Shown: positions 10,026 to 18,819, numbered from the stretch's first letter. The stretch: 64,000 nt of DNA from Lewinella sp. LCG006 (GCF_040784935.1 NZ_CP160680.1:4434501-4498500); one strand, 5' to 3'. Notes: generated by a model from the letters alone, not told the origin. Translations and numbers: made by a program.

Positions 10026-10073
10026 GTAATTTTTAAAAGAGTTCTTCTCTTTCAAGTTTAGGTGGTCATTTGA

Positions 10074-10625
10074 TTATCCACCGAAGCGGTAACCAATTCC
10101 AAGTTTACCCTGGAACATGATATCTGGCCAATCAACATTGTACTCATCTCCATCACTCTCAAATTTAGTGTTGTCGATAAGGGCACGACCAACACCGAAG
10201 CCGATATCGAAGACGATACCACTGCGAGATACAGACTTGTATCCAATACCTACTCCAAGCCCGAAACGGGTTTGGCTGTACTCAGAATAATTGGTGTCGC
10301 CATCTGCCTTGTAGCTACGGGAAATAAACCGTAGAAAAGCGTCTGCGTAGAATTTGTCAGCACCATCATCTGGGTTGAAGTAATATTTACCCACCACACC
10401 AATTGGAATATTTGTCCATTTGAGGTTGGAAAAATCATCACTACCTCCACCGATACCAATGGTACCTTCAACAGAGAATTCATCAGAAAGGATGAAGTCT
10501 GCACCAACACTAAGGTCACCAAATAGGAGGCCAATAGGGTTTACAGTAACGTCTACTTGGGCGTTTGCACGAAAAGCAGAAAAAGAGAAAACGGCCAGGG
10601 CCAAGATCAATAATCTTGATTTCAT
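10074..10625 (-). CDS. Outer membrane beta-barrel family protein
   Basis: 183 aa with a signal peptide (MKSRLLILALAVFSFSAFRA, cleavage near ANA-QVD). Alternating hydrophobic and glycine/aromatic strands follow (for example FGLGVGIGYKSVSRSGIVFD), and the chain ends in GKLGIGYRFGG, with the terminal strand usual for small OmpW/OmpX-like barrels. Role unknown; such proteins are abundant in this phylum. It stands alone between a bidirectional terminator and a repeat element and has a good promoter of its own. Confidence 0.8.
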   Translation of the reverse strand: MKSRLLILALAVFSFSAFRANAQVDVTVNPIGLLFGDLSVGADFILSDEFSVEGTIGIGGGSDDFSNLKWTNIPIGVVGKYYFNPDDGADKFYADAFLRFISRSYKADGDTNYSEYSQTRFGLGVGIGYKSVSRSGIVFDIGFGVGRALIDNTKFESDGDEYNVDWPDIMFQGKLGIGYRFGG

Positions 10626-10653
10626 AAAGGTGTAATTTAGTTTGTCAATGGCG

Positions 10654-10684
10654 TAAAGGTATATAATTATCCTACTAGCGACAA
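10654..10684 (-). promoter_or_regulatory. Promoter of the beta-barrel gene
   Basis: On the minus strand: TTG (10684-10682), 20 bp, TACCTTTA (10661-10654) followed by CG. Spacing fits the Bacteroidota consensus, and the ATG at 10625 lies 28 bp downstream. Confidence 0.5.
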
Positions 10685-10765
10685 TAAGATTATGTTTTTT
10701 TTAACACCAGGGTAGCTCAAGCGTCAAAAGGGGGTTAAAGCCTCGTTTGGGTGATTACCTTTTCG

Positions 10766-10885
10766 GTCGATAGGCTATGCTCGCTGCGCTCGTGATAGTG
10801 TTCAATCCGATTCTCGGAACTCACGGTCAGTGCTCGTTTCACTCGCGAGAGTGAAACGAGCACTACCGCGTGCATTAGCGAGCAC
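10766..10885. repeat. GC-rich palindromic intergenic repeat (copy 2)
   Basis: Holds a perfect 15-bp stem (10830-10844/10849-10863, loop GCGA). The segment 10777-10826 is the reverse complement of 218-268 with about 44 of 50 matches. It lies between the beta-barrel gene promoter and the end of the PIG-L gene. No coding potential. Confidence 0.7.
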
Positions 10886-10889
10886 CCCC

Positions 10890-13427
10890 CTACGGCTGCG
10901 GTTTATTACCCCAAGAAATCAAATTGGCAAATAATCGGTAAGCTCCAGGTACGCCAGCGGGCAGCTCGCGAAACCAGGAATAGCCTGTATAAACATAATG
11001 TCCTTTGCCGTACTCGGCCACTAGTAATCCGCCGTCGCGAGCAGGTTCGTCAGGGTCGTTACTGGACAGGATAGGAGTGTATTCCTCGGCCCATTCGTCA
11101 GGGAAATAGAGGCCACGTTCTTGAACCCACCCCTCAAAATCAGCTTTGGTAATTTTATTAGGTTCGTTCAATACTGGATGATTGGGGGCTAGTATACGTA
11201 CTTCGGCCTCTTCTACGGTCACCCGGTCTCTACTGAGTTTCAAAGGGTAAGGGGCCAGTTCCTCCATTGGCACTTTTAAGCCTCGATTGGTATTGTACTG
11301 AACAATCAGTGTGCCCCCTTCCTTAACGTATTCCATGAGTATGGGTTGGTAAACGGGCATACGATCCAGGGTGTTATAAGCGCGAATACCTATAATGACA
11401 GCATCAAAACTTTGCAAACGATCGGTGTTCATGTCTCGATCATCAAGCATGGTGACTTGGTAGCCAATTTGCTCCAATGCCTGGGGGATATCATCACCAG
11501 CACCTTTCAGATAACCAATATATTGCCCTTCTTTTTTGATATTTAAACGAACGACCTTAGCCGTAGCGTCCAGGATGAGGGTTTGAGTAGGAATATGATC
11601 GTATTCAATTTTTACCCGGTCTTTGTGATAGACTATGCCGTCGAGTTCCACCATCGGAGTAATGAAGTTTTCTTCTTGCTTATCGGAAGGGTAGAGGGTG
11701 AATTTGAAAGTCTTCTCTTCATCTTTATGGGTGAGGTCGACGGGGAAAGATTCGGGTTCTAAACGCCAACCATTAGGATGAGCAAGGCGAACAATACCAT
11801 TGACATTGTCACGACCAGCGGTGACTTTCACGGTGATTTCTTGCGGCTTTGCATCAGAGAAAATATAAACCTGCTCTGAAACACCTGTAAAAACAGGCGG
11901 CGTAATTTCAAAAGGACTATATAGTTCGCCTTTTACAGGGTCTGTTTTTTTGTAAACGACGGGTTTGATAAGGATAAGATTAGACCAAGAGTTCTTGGTT
12001 TTGTCAAAAACGTCAAGCGTGAAAGTGACATCCAATGCGGGAGGAGTTTGGGGTAATCCGCGCAACTGCTGGTCTTTAACTGTATACATGCCGAGGTTGG
12101 CTTTTTGATTGAGCCAATAAGCATTGGAAATAGGGAAATCGGCAGGAATGCTTAACTTCTGATCCAAAGAAATCCCCACATTAGAAGCGAGGTTTTGGTT
12201 GACTTCCTGTTCTATATCCAGGTCGGGGAAGCTAATTTCCCGTAGTTTGACTTCTACACCTGAGCGATTGATCGCTTCAATTTGAATGGCTATGTCCTGA
12301 CCGGGAGCTACACTGGGGTCAACGGCAACGGCTTCCAGGAAAAGTCCCAGGGAACCTTCGATGAGGAGCCTCACTTCCGCAAGTTTGATATCGCGCCAGT
12401 GGCCGGCAGGTAGTGATTTGATGAGGTTACGGATTCGGAGTAAAGCTGGCAAGCTTTTTTCCGGTTGATCGAAATCAAAATTGGTGATGGCGGCGCTTAC
12501 GGCTTCTCCAATGGGGGCACCACCTTCTACGCGCGTCCAGGTGGTATTGATACCGGCGAAGGGATCTGTTACATCCTCTGGCATATCTCCCTTTACAAGT
12601 TCGAGGTATTCGGTAAGGCTACCACGAGTGCCACTGGAGCCGAATCCCTGGCTTTTGTGCTGACTGCGGCTGATGGCGGCAATTTCCGGAACAGAAATTC
12701 CTCTTTTCGGCAAGTAGGTACCTACGTCCATTGAAACCAGGTTGGATTTGTCTGCTTTTTCGAAAGCTTCTTCACTACCATAAAACCACCAGGAGGTATT
12801 GAAAAAGATACGGCGAGGCTGCCATGGAGCAACGCTGGTAAGTTGTTCGGGGAATGCTTTGGTATCGTTGCTCAAGTCAAAAGATTCTACGGAAAGCATG
12901 GCCGAGGCTGTATGGTGGCCGTGGGTACTCCCTGGTGAGCGGTGATCAAAGCGATTGATAATGATATCAGGCTTGAAGTTGCGGATCACCCAGACAGCAT
13001 CGGCCATCACTTGATCGCGGTTCCAGATATTGAAGGTCTCATCGGGGTGTTTAGAAAAGCCAAAATCATTGGCACGGGTGAAGAATTGTTGTCCTCCATC
13101 AGTACGACGAGCGGCCAGCAATTCCTGAGTACGGATAACTCCTAGCAATTCGCGGATTTCTGGTCCTACAAGGTTTTGTCCACCATCGCCACGCGTCAGT
13201 GAAAGGTAGGCGGTATTGGCGTGGCGGACATTGCTCAGGTAAGCAATCATGCGGGTGTTTTCATCATCCGGATGGGCTGCGAAGTACAGTGCAGAGCCCA
13301 GGAAGTTGAGCTTTTGCAGCCCATCATGAATTTCGGTAGAGGACAGGCGCTTAGGCGCTTGCGCATGGAGGATTGTAAAGCCTCCGAGGAAAGCGAGGAG
13401 GAAAACAAGGATGGATGTGCGCTTCAT
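10890..13427 (-). CDS. Secreted PIG-L (LmbE-like) deacetylase family protein
   Basis: 845 aa with a signal peptide (MKRTSILVFLLAFLGGFTIL, cleavage near HAQ-AP). The N-terminal PIG-L domain has the zinc-binding signature AHPDDE (residues 51-56) and the second metal motif STHGHH (167-172), as in N-acetylglucosaminyl deacetylases and mycothiol-pathway MshB. The middle looks beta-sandwich-like, and the last 200 residues (from about GQYIGYLKGAGDDIPQALEQ) resemble a class I amidotransferase/ThuA-like fold without an obvious catalytic Cys. The long architecture is known in Bacteroidota. The likely role is de-acetylation of an extracellular or periplasmic sugar; the substrate is unknown. Confidence 0.9.
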   Translation of the reverse strand: MKRTSILVFLLAFLGGFTILHAQAPKRLSSTEIHDGLQKLNFLGSALYFAAHPDDENTRMIAYLSNVRHANTAYLSLTRGDGGQNLVGPEIRELLGVIRTQELLAARRTDGGQQFFTRANDFGFSKHPDETFNIWNRDQVMADAVWVIRNFKPDIIINRFDHRSPGSTHGHHTASAMLSVESFDLSNDTKAFPEQLTSVAPWQPRRIFFNTSWWFYGSEEAFEKADKSNLVSMDVGTYLPKRGISVPEIAAISRSQHKSQGFGSSGTRGSLTEYLELVKGDMPEDVTDPFAGINTTWTRVEGGAPIGEAVSAAITNFDFDQPEKSLPALLRIRNLIKSLPAGHWRDIKLAEVRLLIEGSLGLFLEAVAVDPSVAPGQDIAIQIEAINRSGVEVKLREISFPDLDIEQEVNQNLASNVGISLDQKLSIPADFPISNAYWLNQKANLGMYTVKDQQLRGLPQTPPALDVTFTLDVFDKTKNSWSNLILIKPVVYKKTDPVKGELYSPFEITPPVFTGVSEQVYIFSDAKPQEITVKVTAGRDNVNGIVRLAHPNGWRLEPESFPVDLTHKDEEKTFKFTLYPSDKQEENFITPMVELDGIVYHKDRVKIEYDHIPTQTLILDATAKVVRLNIKKEGQYIGYLKGAGDDIPQALEQIGYQVTMLDDRDMNTDRLQSFDAVIIGIRAYNTLDRMPVYQPILMEYVKEGGTLIVQYNTNRGLKVPMEELAPYPLKLSRDRVTVEEAEVRILAPNHPVLNEPNKITKADFEGWVQERGLYFPDEWAEEYTPILSSNDPDEPARDGGLLVAEYGKGHYVYTGYSWFRELPAGVPGAYRLFANLISWGNKPQP

Positions 13428-13460
13428 AGCAGGCGTAGTATATTTTATCTAGGAAGTAGA

Positions 13461-13468
13461 CAAAGGTA
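13461..13468 (-). promoter_or_regulatory. -7 box (TACCTTTG) for the PIG-L gene
   Basis: Perfect TAnnTTTG on the minus strand, 33 bp before the ATG at 13427. The -33 element is weak. Confidence 0.4.
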
Positions 13469-13505
13469 GGGCGTTTTTGGTTGAAAGAAGGGGTTAAATA
13501 AAGCA

Positions 13506-13546
13506 AGAAAGCCGCCTCTCACATCAAGTGTAAAAGCCGGCTTTCT
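13506..13546 (-). terminator. Hairpin terminator after the aldehyde dehydrogenase gene
   Basis: 9-bp perfect stem AGAAAGCCG (13506-13514) with 13538-13546. On the minus strand it lies just downstream of the stop at 13565. Confidence 0.55.
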
Positions 13547-13564
13547 CAAAACTGAGTTCAATTC

Positions 13565-15091
13565 CTAAAAATCAAACTTGATTCCTTGTGCCAATGGCAG
13601 CTTGGTGCTGTAGTTGATCGTATTGGTCTGGCGACGCATATAAACCTTCCAGGCATCAGAGCCAGATTCACGGCCACCACCAGTTTCTTTCTCTCCACCA
13701 AAGGCACCGCCGATTTCCGCACCACTGGTGCCGATATTGACGTTGGCAATGCCACAATCAGAACCTTCAGGAGACAGGAAGCGCTCCGCTTCACGCATGT
13801 TGTTGGTCATGATGGCACTACTAAGGCCTTGTGGAACAGCGTTTTGAATTTCGATAGCTTCTTCGATGGTCTTGTACTTCATCAGGTACAGGATAGGGGC
13901 GAAGGTTTCGTGCTGTACAATCTCGTAGTGGTTTTCTGCTTCCGCAATGCAAGGTTTCACGTAGCAGCCGCTTTCGTAACCTGCTCCTTCCAACACACCG
14001 CCTTCTACGATGAATTTGGCGCCTTCCGCTTTAGCTTTCGCAATGGAGTCGAGGTACATGGCTACAGCATCTTTGTCGATGAGGGGCCCTACGTGGTTGT
14101 TTTCATCCAGTGGGTCACCGATACGGAGCTGACCGTAGGCCTTTACCAGATTTTTCTTAATGACATCGTACATGTCTTCGTGCACGATCAGGCGACGGGT
14201 AGAGGTACAACGCTGTCCACAAGTACCTACTGCACCGAATACCGCACCGGTTAGTACCAATTCAAGATCAGCGTGTGGGGTGACGATAATGGCATTGTTG
14301 CCACCCAATTCCAATAGGCTATTGCCCAAACGCTGGGCTACGGTTGCGGCAACAATCTTACCCATGCGGGTACTACCAGTAGCACTTACCAGCGGCACAC
14401 GGGTATCTTTGGTCATGAACTCGCCTACTTTGTAATCACCGTTGATGATGTTGCTCACTCCTTCGGGGACGTTGTTGGCTTTCAATACATCCCGGAAGAT
14501 ATTCTGACAGGCAACACTACACAAAGGTGCTTTTTCTGAAGCTTTCCAAACGATTACGTCTCCGCAAACGAGTGCTAGCATAGCATTCCATGACCATACG
14601 GCTACGGGGAAGTTGAAGGCAGAGATTACCCCCACAACACCAAGCGGATGCCACTGCTCCATCATCCGGTGACGAGAGCGCTCACTCTGGATCGTAAGGC
14701 CGTAAAGTTGGCGTGACAAGCCAACGGCAAAGTCACAGATGTCGATCATCTCTTGTACTTCACCAAAGCCTTCTTGCAGGCTTTTGCCCATTTCGTAGCT
14801 GACCAAGCGGCCTAGTGGGTCTTTGCATTTGCGCAACGCTTCGCCGTACTGGCGTACAACTTCACCTCGTTGTGGTGCTGGCACCATCCGCCATTCTTTG
14901 AAAGCAACGAGGGCTTTATCCATCATTGCATCGTATTCTTCGCGGGTGGTTTTGCTTACTTTACCGATCATCTCACCATCAACAGGGGAGTAAGAAGTAA
15001 TGTATTTTCCGGATGTAGTGGTTTCCAAACCGGTACTGGTACCATGGTTGTTGGTTTTCAGTCCGAGTTTCTTGAGGAAGGATTTATCCAT
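13565..15091 (-). CDS. Aldehyde dehydrogenase, ALDH7 (aminoadipate-semialdehyde dehydrogenase) type
   Basis: 508 aa, the ALDH7A1 length. It has N160 (SAFNFP), general base E261 in LELGGNN and nucleophile C295 in GTCGQRCTSTRRL. The 'CGQRCTSTRRL' context and 'MMEQWHPLGVVGVISAFNFP' are typical of ALDH7/antiquitin, which oxidises alpha-aminoadipic semialdehyde (piperideine-6-carboxylate) in lysine breakdown using NAD+; betaine aldehyde is an alternative substrate. No other lysine-catabolism gene is adjacent, so the pathway assignment rests on family resemblance. It has its own -7 box and terminator, so it is probably monocistronic. Confidence 0.93.
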   Translation of the reverse strand: MDKSFLKKLGLKTNNHGTSTGLETTTSGKYITSYSPVDGEMIGKVSKTTREEYDAMMDKALVAFKEWRMVPAPQRGEVVRQYGEALRKCKDPLGRLVSYEMGKSLQEGFGEVQEMIDICDFAVGLSRQLYGLTIQSERSRHRMMEQWHPLGVVGVISAFNFPVAVWSWNAMLALVCGDVIVWKASEKAPLCSVACQNIFRDVLKANNVPEGVSNIINGDYKVGEFMTKDTRVPLVSATGSTRMGKIVAATVAQRLGNSLLELGGNNAIIVTPHADLELVLTGAVFGAVGTCGQRCTSTRRLIVHEDMYDVIKKNLVKAYGQLRIGDPLDENNHVGPLIDKDAVAMYLDSIAKAKAEGAKFIVEGGVLEGAGYESGCYVKPCIAEAENHYEIVQHETFAPILYLMKYKTIEEAIEIQNAVPQGLSSAIMTNNMREAERFLSPEGSDCGIANVNIGTSGAEIGGAFGGEKETGGGRESGSDAWKVYMRRQTNTINYSTKLPLAQGIKFDF

Positions 15092-15130
15092 TTTTTGTGG
15101 TCTTATTTAGAGCTAAATTATTTGCAGCCG

Positions 15131-15138
15131 CAAAGGTA
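15131..15138 (-). promoter_or_regulatory. -7 box (TACCTTTG) for the aldehyde dehydrogenase gene
   Basis: Perfect consensus -7 on the minus strand, 39 bp before the ATG at 15091; no clear -33. Confidence 0.4.
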
Positions 15139-15191
15139 CTAAGAACTAGGCGACTTTCCAGTTTCGCAGGGCAACTAGTCTTTAAAGAAAA

Positions 15192-15230
15192 AGGGTTTAA
15201 AGACAGAACGCATGTCTATCTTTAAACCCT
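15192..15230 (-). terminator. Hairpin terminator after yqeY
   Basis: 12-bp perfect stem AGGGTTTAAAGA (15192-15203) with 15219-15230, followed on the minus strand by a short T-rich tract. Confidence 0.6.
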
Positions 15231-15266
15231 TGGTCGTATTGCTTAAAGGCAGGTGCCAAGCAACGT

Positions 15267-15716
15267 TTATGCACTTAGCAGTGCCTTCACTTTAGCAGAG
15301 ATGGCCTTGCCATCGGCTTTGCCCGCAAAGGCTTTATTAGCGGCTCCCATCACTTTCCCCATATCTTTCATGCTGGTAGCACCTGTTTCCTGGATAATTG
15401 CTTTGATGCGCGTCTCCAACTCCTCGTCGCTCATTTGCTCGGGGAGGTAACGTTGGATGACTTCAATTTCTTCGCGCTCTTTGATAGCCAAATCTTCCCG
15501 GTTTTGGTCTTCAAAAATCTTTAGGGAATCCTGGCGCTGTTTGATCAACTTTTGTAACATTTTGATTTCAGCAGCACTATCAATTTCCTGGCCGGTACCA
15601 TCGGTCTTAGCCATGGTAATGGCTGCTTTGATAGCTCGTACTCCCCGCAGCGCGGCTTGGTCTTTGGCTTTCATGGCAGTTTTGAGATCCTGCATGATCG
15701 TTTGCTCTAAACTCAT
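15267..15716 (-). CDS. GatB/YqeY domain-containing protein
   Basis: 149 aa, the standard YqeY length. It resembles the C-terminal tRNA-interacting domain of the amidotransferase subunit GatB. Helical throughout; conserved features are the N-terminal MSLEQTIMQDLKTAMKAKDQ, 'LRGVRAIKAAI', 'EIEVIQRYLPEQMSDEELE' and the C-terminal 'MGKVMGAANKAFAGKADGK'. Exact function is unknown, although a link to tRNA-dependent amidation or rpoD neighbourhoods is known in other bacteria. No gat genes are nearby. Confidence 0.92.
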   Translation of the reverse strand: MSLEQTIMQDLKTAMKAKDQAALRGVRAIKAAITMAKTDGTGQEIDSAAEIKMLQKLIKQRQDSLKIFEDQNREDLAIKEREEIEVIQRYLPEQMSDEELETRIKAIIQETGATSMKDMGKVMGAANKAFAGKADGKAISAKVKALLSA

Positions 15717-15774
15717 TGTTTTATGGTCAATTAAAAATCTGATATATTTAACGTCTGTAGTGTTGCAATGGTTC

Positions 15775-15782
15775 CAAAGGTA
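15775..15782 (-). promoter_or_regulatory. -7 box (TACCTTTG) for the yqeY-like gene
   Basis: Perfect consensus on the minus strand, 58 bp upstream of the ATG at 15716; no clear -33. Confidence 0.35.
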
Positions 15783-15874
15783 ACACCAACTATTTTATTG
15801 GTTGTCCAACAAGCAGGTGGAATAGCTGAAAAGCAAGAAAATCTCCTATATTTACGCTTCCTAAATAAAGATTC

Positions 15875-16957
15875 ATGCATAAGCCCAAAATAGGCATTAG
15901 TATTGGCGATATCAATGGCATTGGCCCCGAGGTAATTATAAAAACCTTGGCGGATGATCGTATCCTGAACCAGTGTACACCGGTAATTTATGGTTCGAGC
16001 AAAGTTATGTCATACCATAAAAATATTGTTAATCCTGATTTTCATTTTCATGCTTGCCGGGAAGTCGACCAGTCGGCCTCAGGCAAGGTGAATGTTTATA
16101 ATTGTTGGCAGGAAACCGTCAATATTGAGCTTGGGCAGGCCAATACGGAGAGTGGCCAGTATGCTGCCATCGCTCTGGAGCGTGCAGTGACCGATTTGAA
16201 GGATAAAAAAATTGACGCACTGGTTACGGCACCCATCAACAAGCACGCAATGCAGTTGGGGGGAGGTTTTCCTTTTCCGGGGCACACCGAGTACATCACG
16301 GATCAGCTTGGCGCTAAAGAAAGCTTGATGTTTATGGTGAGTGGTGGTCTGCGGATTGGCCTGGCTACCAATCACGTGCCAGTATCTGAGATTGTTCACC
16401 TCTTGAACAAAGAGCTGATTATCCAGAAGTTGCGTTTGATGCATCACACCCTGAAGATGGATTTTGGCATAGAGCGGCCCGCCATTGCGGTATTGGGTTT
16501 GAACCCTCATGCTGGCGATAATGGACTGTTAGGAGATGCAGAAGAAAAAATCATCCGACCAGCAGTAGTAGAGTCAAAGAAGGGGGGGATCCTTGCGGTT
16601 GGGCCATTTTCAGCTGATGGCTTCTTTGGGGCTGGTCAGTACCAGAAATTTGATGGTATTTTGGCCATGTACCACGACCAGGGATTGATTCCATTCAAAT
16701 TGTTGGCTTTCGGTAATGGAGTGAATTATACTGCGGGCCTTTCTGGCATCAGGACTTCCCCTGATCACGGTACAGCTTACGACTTGGCGGGTAAAAACGA
16801 GGCCGATCCTGCCAGTTTCCGTGAAGCGCTATTTCAGGCGATTGATATTTCGCGTCAGCGTAGTACCTACTTAGAGATGCACGAAAATCCGCTGAAAGTC
16901 AACGCTAAAAAAGCAGCGACGGAAGAGGACGAGGAAATTATTCCCGAAGAGGATTAA
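15875..16957 (+). CDS. pdxA: 4-hydroxythreonine-4-phosphate dehydrogenase (PdxA)
   Basis: 360 aa. Oxidises 4-phosphohydroxy-L-threonine in the DXP-dependent pyridoxal phosphate pathway. The start KPKIGISIGDINGIGPEVII is the PdxA nucleotide/substrate loop. Metal-binding histidines lie in FPFPGHTEYI and in LAMYHDQGLIPFK, and 'GIRTSPDHGTAYDLAGK' is the conserved C-terminal motif. An extra acidic tail (KAATEEDEEIIPEED) lies beyond the normal end. A TATATTTACG box (15847-15856) precedes the ATG by 18 bp. It is followed by lspA after a large hairpin. Confidence 0.96.
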   Translation: MHKPKIGISIGDINGIGPEVIIKTLADDRILNQCTPVIYGSSKVMSYHKNIVNPDFHFHACREVDQSASGKVNVYNCWQETVNIELGQANTESGQYAAIALERAVTDLKDKKIDALVTAPINKHAMQLGGGFPFPGHTEYITDQLGAKESLMFMVSGGLRIGLATNHVPVSEIVHLLNKELIIQKLRLMHHTLKMDFGIERPAIAVLGLNPHAGDNGLLGDAEEKIIRPAVVESKKGGILAVGPFSADGFFGAGQYQKFDGILAMYHDQGLIPFKLLAFGNGVNYTAGLSGIRTSPDHGTAYDLAGKNEADPASFREALFQAIDISRQRSTYLEMHENPLKVNAKKAATEEDEEIIPEED

Positions 16958-16980
16958 TACTTAGAGACGGATCAAAAATA

Positions 16981-17078
16981 ACTGATTCCATTTTTGATTC
17001 GCTAAAATTTTCTAAGCAAGCAACTAAAAGGAGCTTGCGTGAAAATATTCGCGAATCGTTGGAAAAAATGGAATCAGT
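16981..17078 (+). promoter_or_regulatory. Large imperfect hairpin spanning the lspA start
   Basis: Left arm 16981-17020 and right arm 17034-17078 are complementary over about 40 bp with one bulge of about 4-5 nt (outer 14 bp perfect: ACTGATTCCATTTT). The 13-nt loop contains AAAAGGAG, immediately before a TTG codon at 17035. The ATG at 17068 lies in the right arm. It could be a translation-control hairpin or a remnant of an inserted repeat. Confidence 0.6.
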
Positions 17079-17760
17079 TATTTCCGTCAAATTACTTAGA
17101 GATTTGAAGAATTCTAATTTGGTGATCGGGATCGTTTTACTGGTTTTGATCGTTGATCAAACGATCAAAGTGTGGGTGAAAACGCATATGCTTTACGGCG
17201 AAATGATTCCTATATTTGGTTGGGACCGAGCACTTATTCACTTCGTGGAAAACGAAGGAATGGCCTTTGGTCAGCGCTTCAACATTCCTCATGGAAAGCT
17301 TATTCTTAGCCTGTTTAGAATATTAGCAGCCACCTTTTTGGTATTCTTTATCCGGAGTTTACTAAGAAGCCCAGAGATTGCTAAAGGCTTGGTTATCAGC
17401 TTTGCGCTAATTTTGGCCGGAGCACTTGGGAATATAATTGACAGCACCTTCTATGGCTTGCTTTTTTCAGCTTCTTATTCGCATGGATTACCAGCAGAGT
17501 TTTTACCACCGGGTGGTGGCTACAGCTCTTTTCTGCACGGAAAAGTGGTAGATATGTTATATTTTCCACTTTTTGAAATACAATTACCTTCGTGGATTCC
17601 TCGTCTTGGAGGTAGGCCCATGCTGTTTTTTGGCCCAGTTTTTAATCTTGCTGATGTGGCCATTAGCTGGGGCGTAGTTCAAATACTCTTTTTTCATCGT
17701 AGCTTTTTCCAACAAGCATCGCCAGCAGAAGGACAATTGCAAAAAGAAGAGGAAGAATAA
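17068..17760 (+). CDS. lspA: Lipoprotein signal peptidase (signal peptidase II)
   Basis: Membrane aspartyl protease that removes signal peptides from prolipoproteins after lipidation; the window alone encodes several lipoproteins. The catalytic aspartates lie in GALGNIIDS and in FNLADVAIS, the two family motifs, and 'VDQTIKVWVK' and 'VENEGMAFG' match helices 1 and 2. About 230 aa, longer than the usual 160-170 because of an insert between the two Asp motifs (SHGLPAEFLPPGGGYSSFLH and on), a form common in Bacteroidota. The start is uncertain: ATG 17068 as given, or TTG 17035 just after AAGGAG. Confidence 0.93.
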   Translation: MESVISVKLLRDLKNSNLVIGIVLLVLIVDQTIKVWVKTHMLYGEMIPIFGWDRALIHFVENEGMAFGQRFNIPHGKLILSLFRILAATFLVFFIRSLLRSPEIAKGLVISFALILAGALGNIIDSTFYGLLFSASYSHGLPAEFLPPGGGYSSFLHGKVVDMLYFPLFEIQLPSWIPRLGGRPMLFFGPVFNLADVAISWGVVQILFFHRSFFQQASPAEGQLQKEEEE

Positions 17761-17792
17761 ATTGGACTTTAACCATTTGGCTAAAGTCCAAT
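17761..17792. terminator. Bidirectional terminator between lspA and the ArsR gene
   Basis: 11-bp perfect stem ATTGGACTTTA (17761-17771)/17782-17792, followed by TTTT on the plus strand, in the 36-bp gap between convergent genes. Confidence 0.75.
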
Positions 17793-17796
17793 TTTG

Positions 17797-18120
17797 CTAA
17801 GCATTAAACTCTTCGATAAAAGTCCTGACAGAATCAATCGTATCTCCTAATTTATCGTAGGCAATTTCGTAAACGACATATTTACCTCTTCGCTTGGTAT
17901 CCACCAGATTAGCTAAGCGGAGAATGCGTAAGTGTTGGGAAGTAATCGACTGCTCTAATTGCAGGGTATTATAGATTTTATTGACATTTACGGAGCCGTG
18001 TTTGTCGATAAAAGACAAAATTTTCATGCGTAGTGGGTGGGCCAAAGCCCGGAGAATTTCGGATGACACTTCAAGCTTCTCATCGTCGATTAGTACGCGA
18101 TTGTTCGATTTCTTTCTCAT
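17797..18120 (-). CDS. ArsR-family winged-helix regulator (paralogue A)
   Basis: About 107 aa from MRKKSNNRVLIDD; an upstream in-frame ATG at 18153 is less likely. The ArsR helix-turn-helix is clear: 'LRALAHPLRMKILSFIDKHG', then the recognition helix LEQSITSQHLRILRLANLVD and the beta-wing RRGKYVVYEI. No ArsR/SmtB-type CxC metal motif is seen, so the signal is unknown. It closely resembles the regulator at 18475-18819 (LEQSxxSQHLxILRxAxxVDT, then RxGKYxxY), so the two probably arose by tandem duplication. Confidence 0.88.
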   Translation of the reverse strand: MRKKSNNRVLIDDEKLEVSSEILRALAHPLRMKILSFIDKHGSVNVNKIYNTLQLEQSITSQHLRILRLANLVDTKRRGKYVVYEIAYDKLGDTIDSVRTFIEEFNA

Positions 18121-18402
18121 AGTAAACACAATTAGAAAGTTTGCTACAGGCAATAACCTGAGCTTCTTCCCTGGGTAAAGTGGGACGTAATTTGTTACTT
18201 AATCAGTTGTTTTGAATTGTGTCTAATACGTGGGTCAGAAAAAAAATACGACTGAGAAAAGAGAGGTTTAACTTTATCAAACCAGTGGATGATTGTTAAA
18301 CGTGTTCAACAAAGATCGTATAAATTATCGTTTTTACAAAAAAACATTGTTTTGAGGAGGCCCAAATTGGAATTACTCCTTTTGTACACGGGCTAAAAAA
18401 AA

Positions 18403-18434
18403 TCCCGGCCATTGAGCTTAGTCAAAAGTCGGGA
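18403..18434. terminator. Terminator between the two ArsR genes
   Basis: Stem TCCCGGC (18403-18409) with GTCGGGA (18428-18434, one wobble pair). It is flanked by eight A's on the left and six T's on the right, so it can act in either direction; on the minus strand it ends the gene at 18475-18819. The rest of the gap 18121-18474 (about 350 bp) is AT-rich and shows no gene. Confidence 0.6.
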
Positions 18435-18474
18435 GTTTTTTAATGTGAATTAGAACTCTTTCACAAAGGTAGCT

Positions 18475-18819
18475 TTAGCCAGCGGCTAATTCTTCAACCA
18501 ATTTGCCAATCTGTGCTAGGCGATCCTGGTCCAAAGCATAATAAATATACTTTCCTTGTCGCTCGGTATCTACTACTCCGGCACGGCGCAAGATAGCGAG
18601 GTGCTGAGAAGCTACTGACTGCTCAAGGCGCAGGCTTACATAAATATCTGTAACGGCCATGCTTCCGTTCTCTTCAAGCAGGTCAATAATTTGTTGGCGT
18701 AACTTGTGGTTAACCGCCCGCAAAACAATCACTGCTTTACGTAACTCGGCATAATCCAACTGGATATTATCGTTTCCTTTGTTGGTTAAAGTTACCGATT
18801 CAATCTTCTGTTTTTCCAT
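18475..18819 (-). CDS. ArsR-family winged-helix regulator (paralogue B)
   Basis: 114 aa. The HTH core LRAVNHKLRQQIIDLLEENG, recognition helix LEQSVASQHLAILRRAGVVD and wing RQGKYIYYALD identify the ArsR family. It lacks cysteine altogether, so it is not a classical thiol metal sensor. Its recognition helix is nearly the same as in the neighbouring paralogue, suggesting overlapping operator sequences. A terminator separates the genes, so they are expressed independently. No obvious target operon lies next to it. Confidence 0.88.
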   Translation of the reverse strand: MEKQKIESVTLTNKGNDNIQLDYAELRKAVIVLRAVNHKLRQQIIDLLEENGSMAVTDIYVSLRLEQSVASQHLAILRRAGVVDTERQGKYIYYALDQDRLAQIGKLVEELAAG

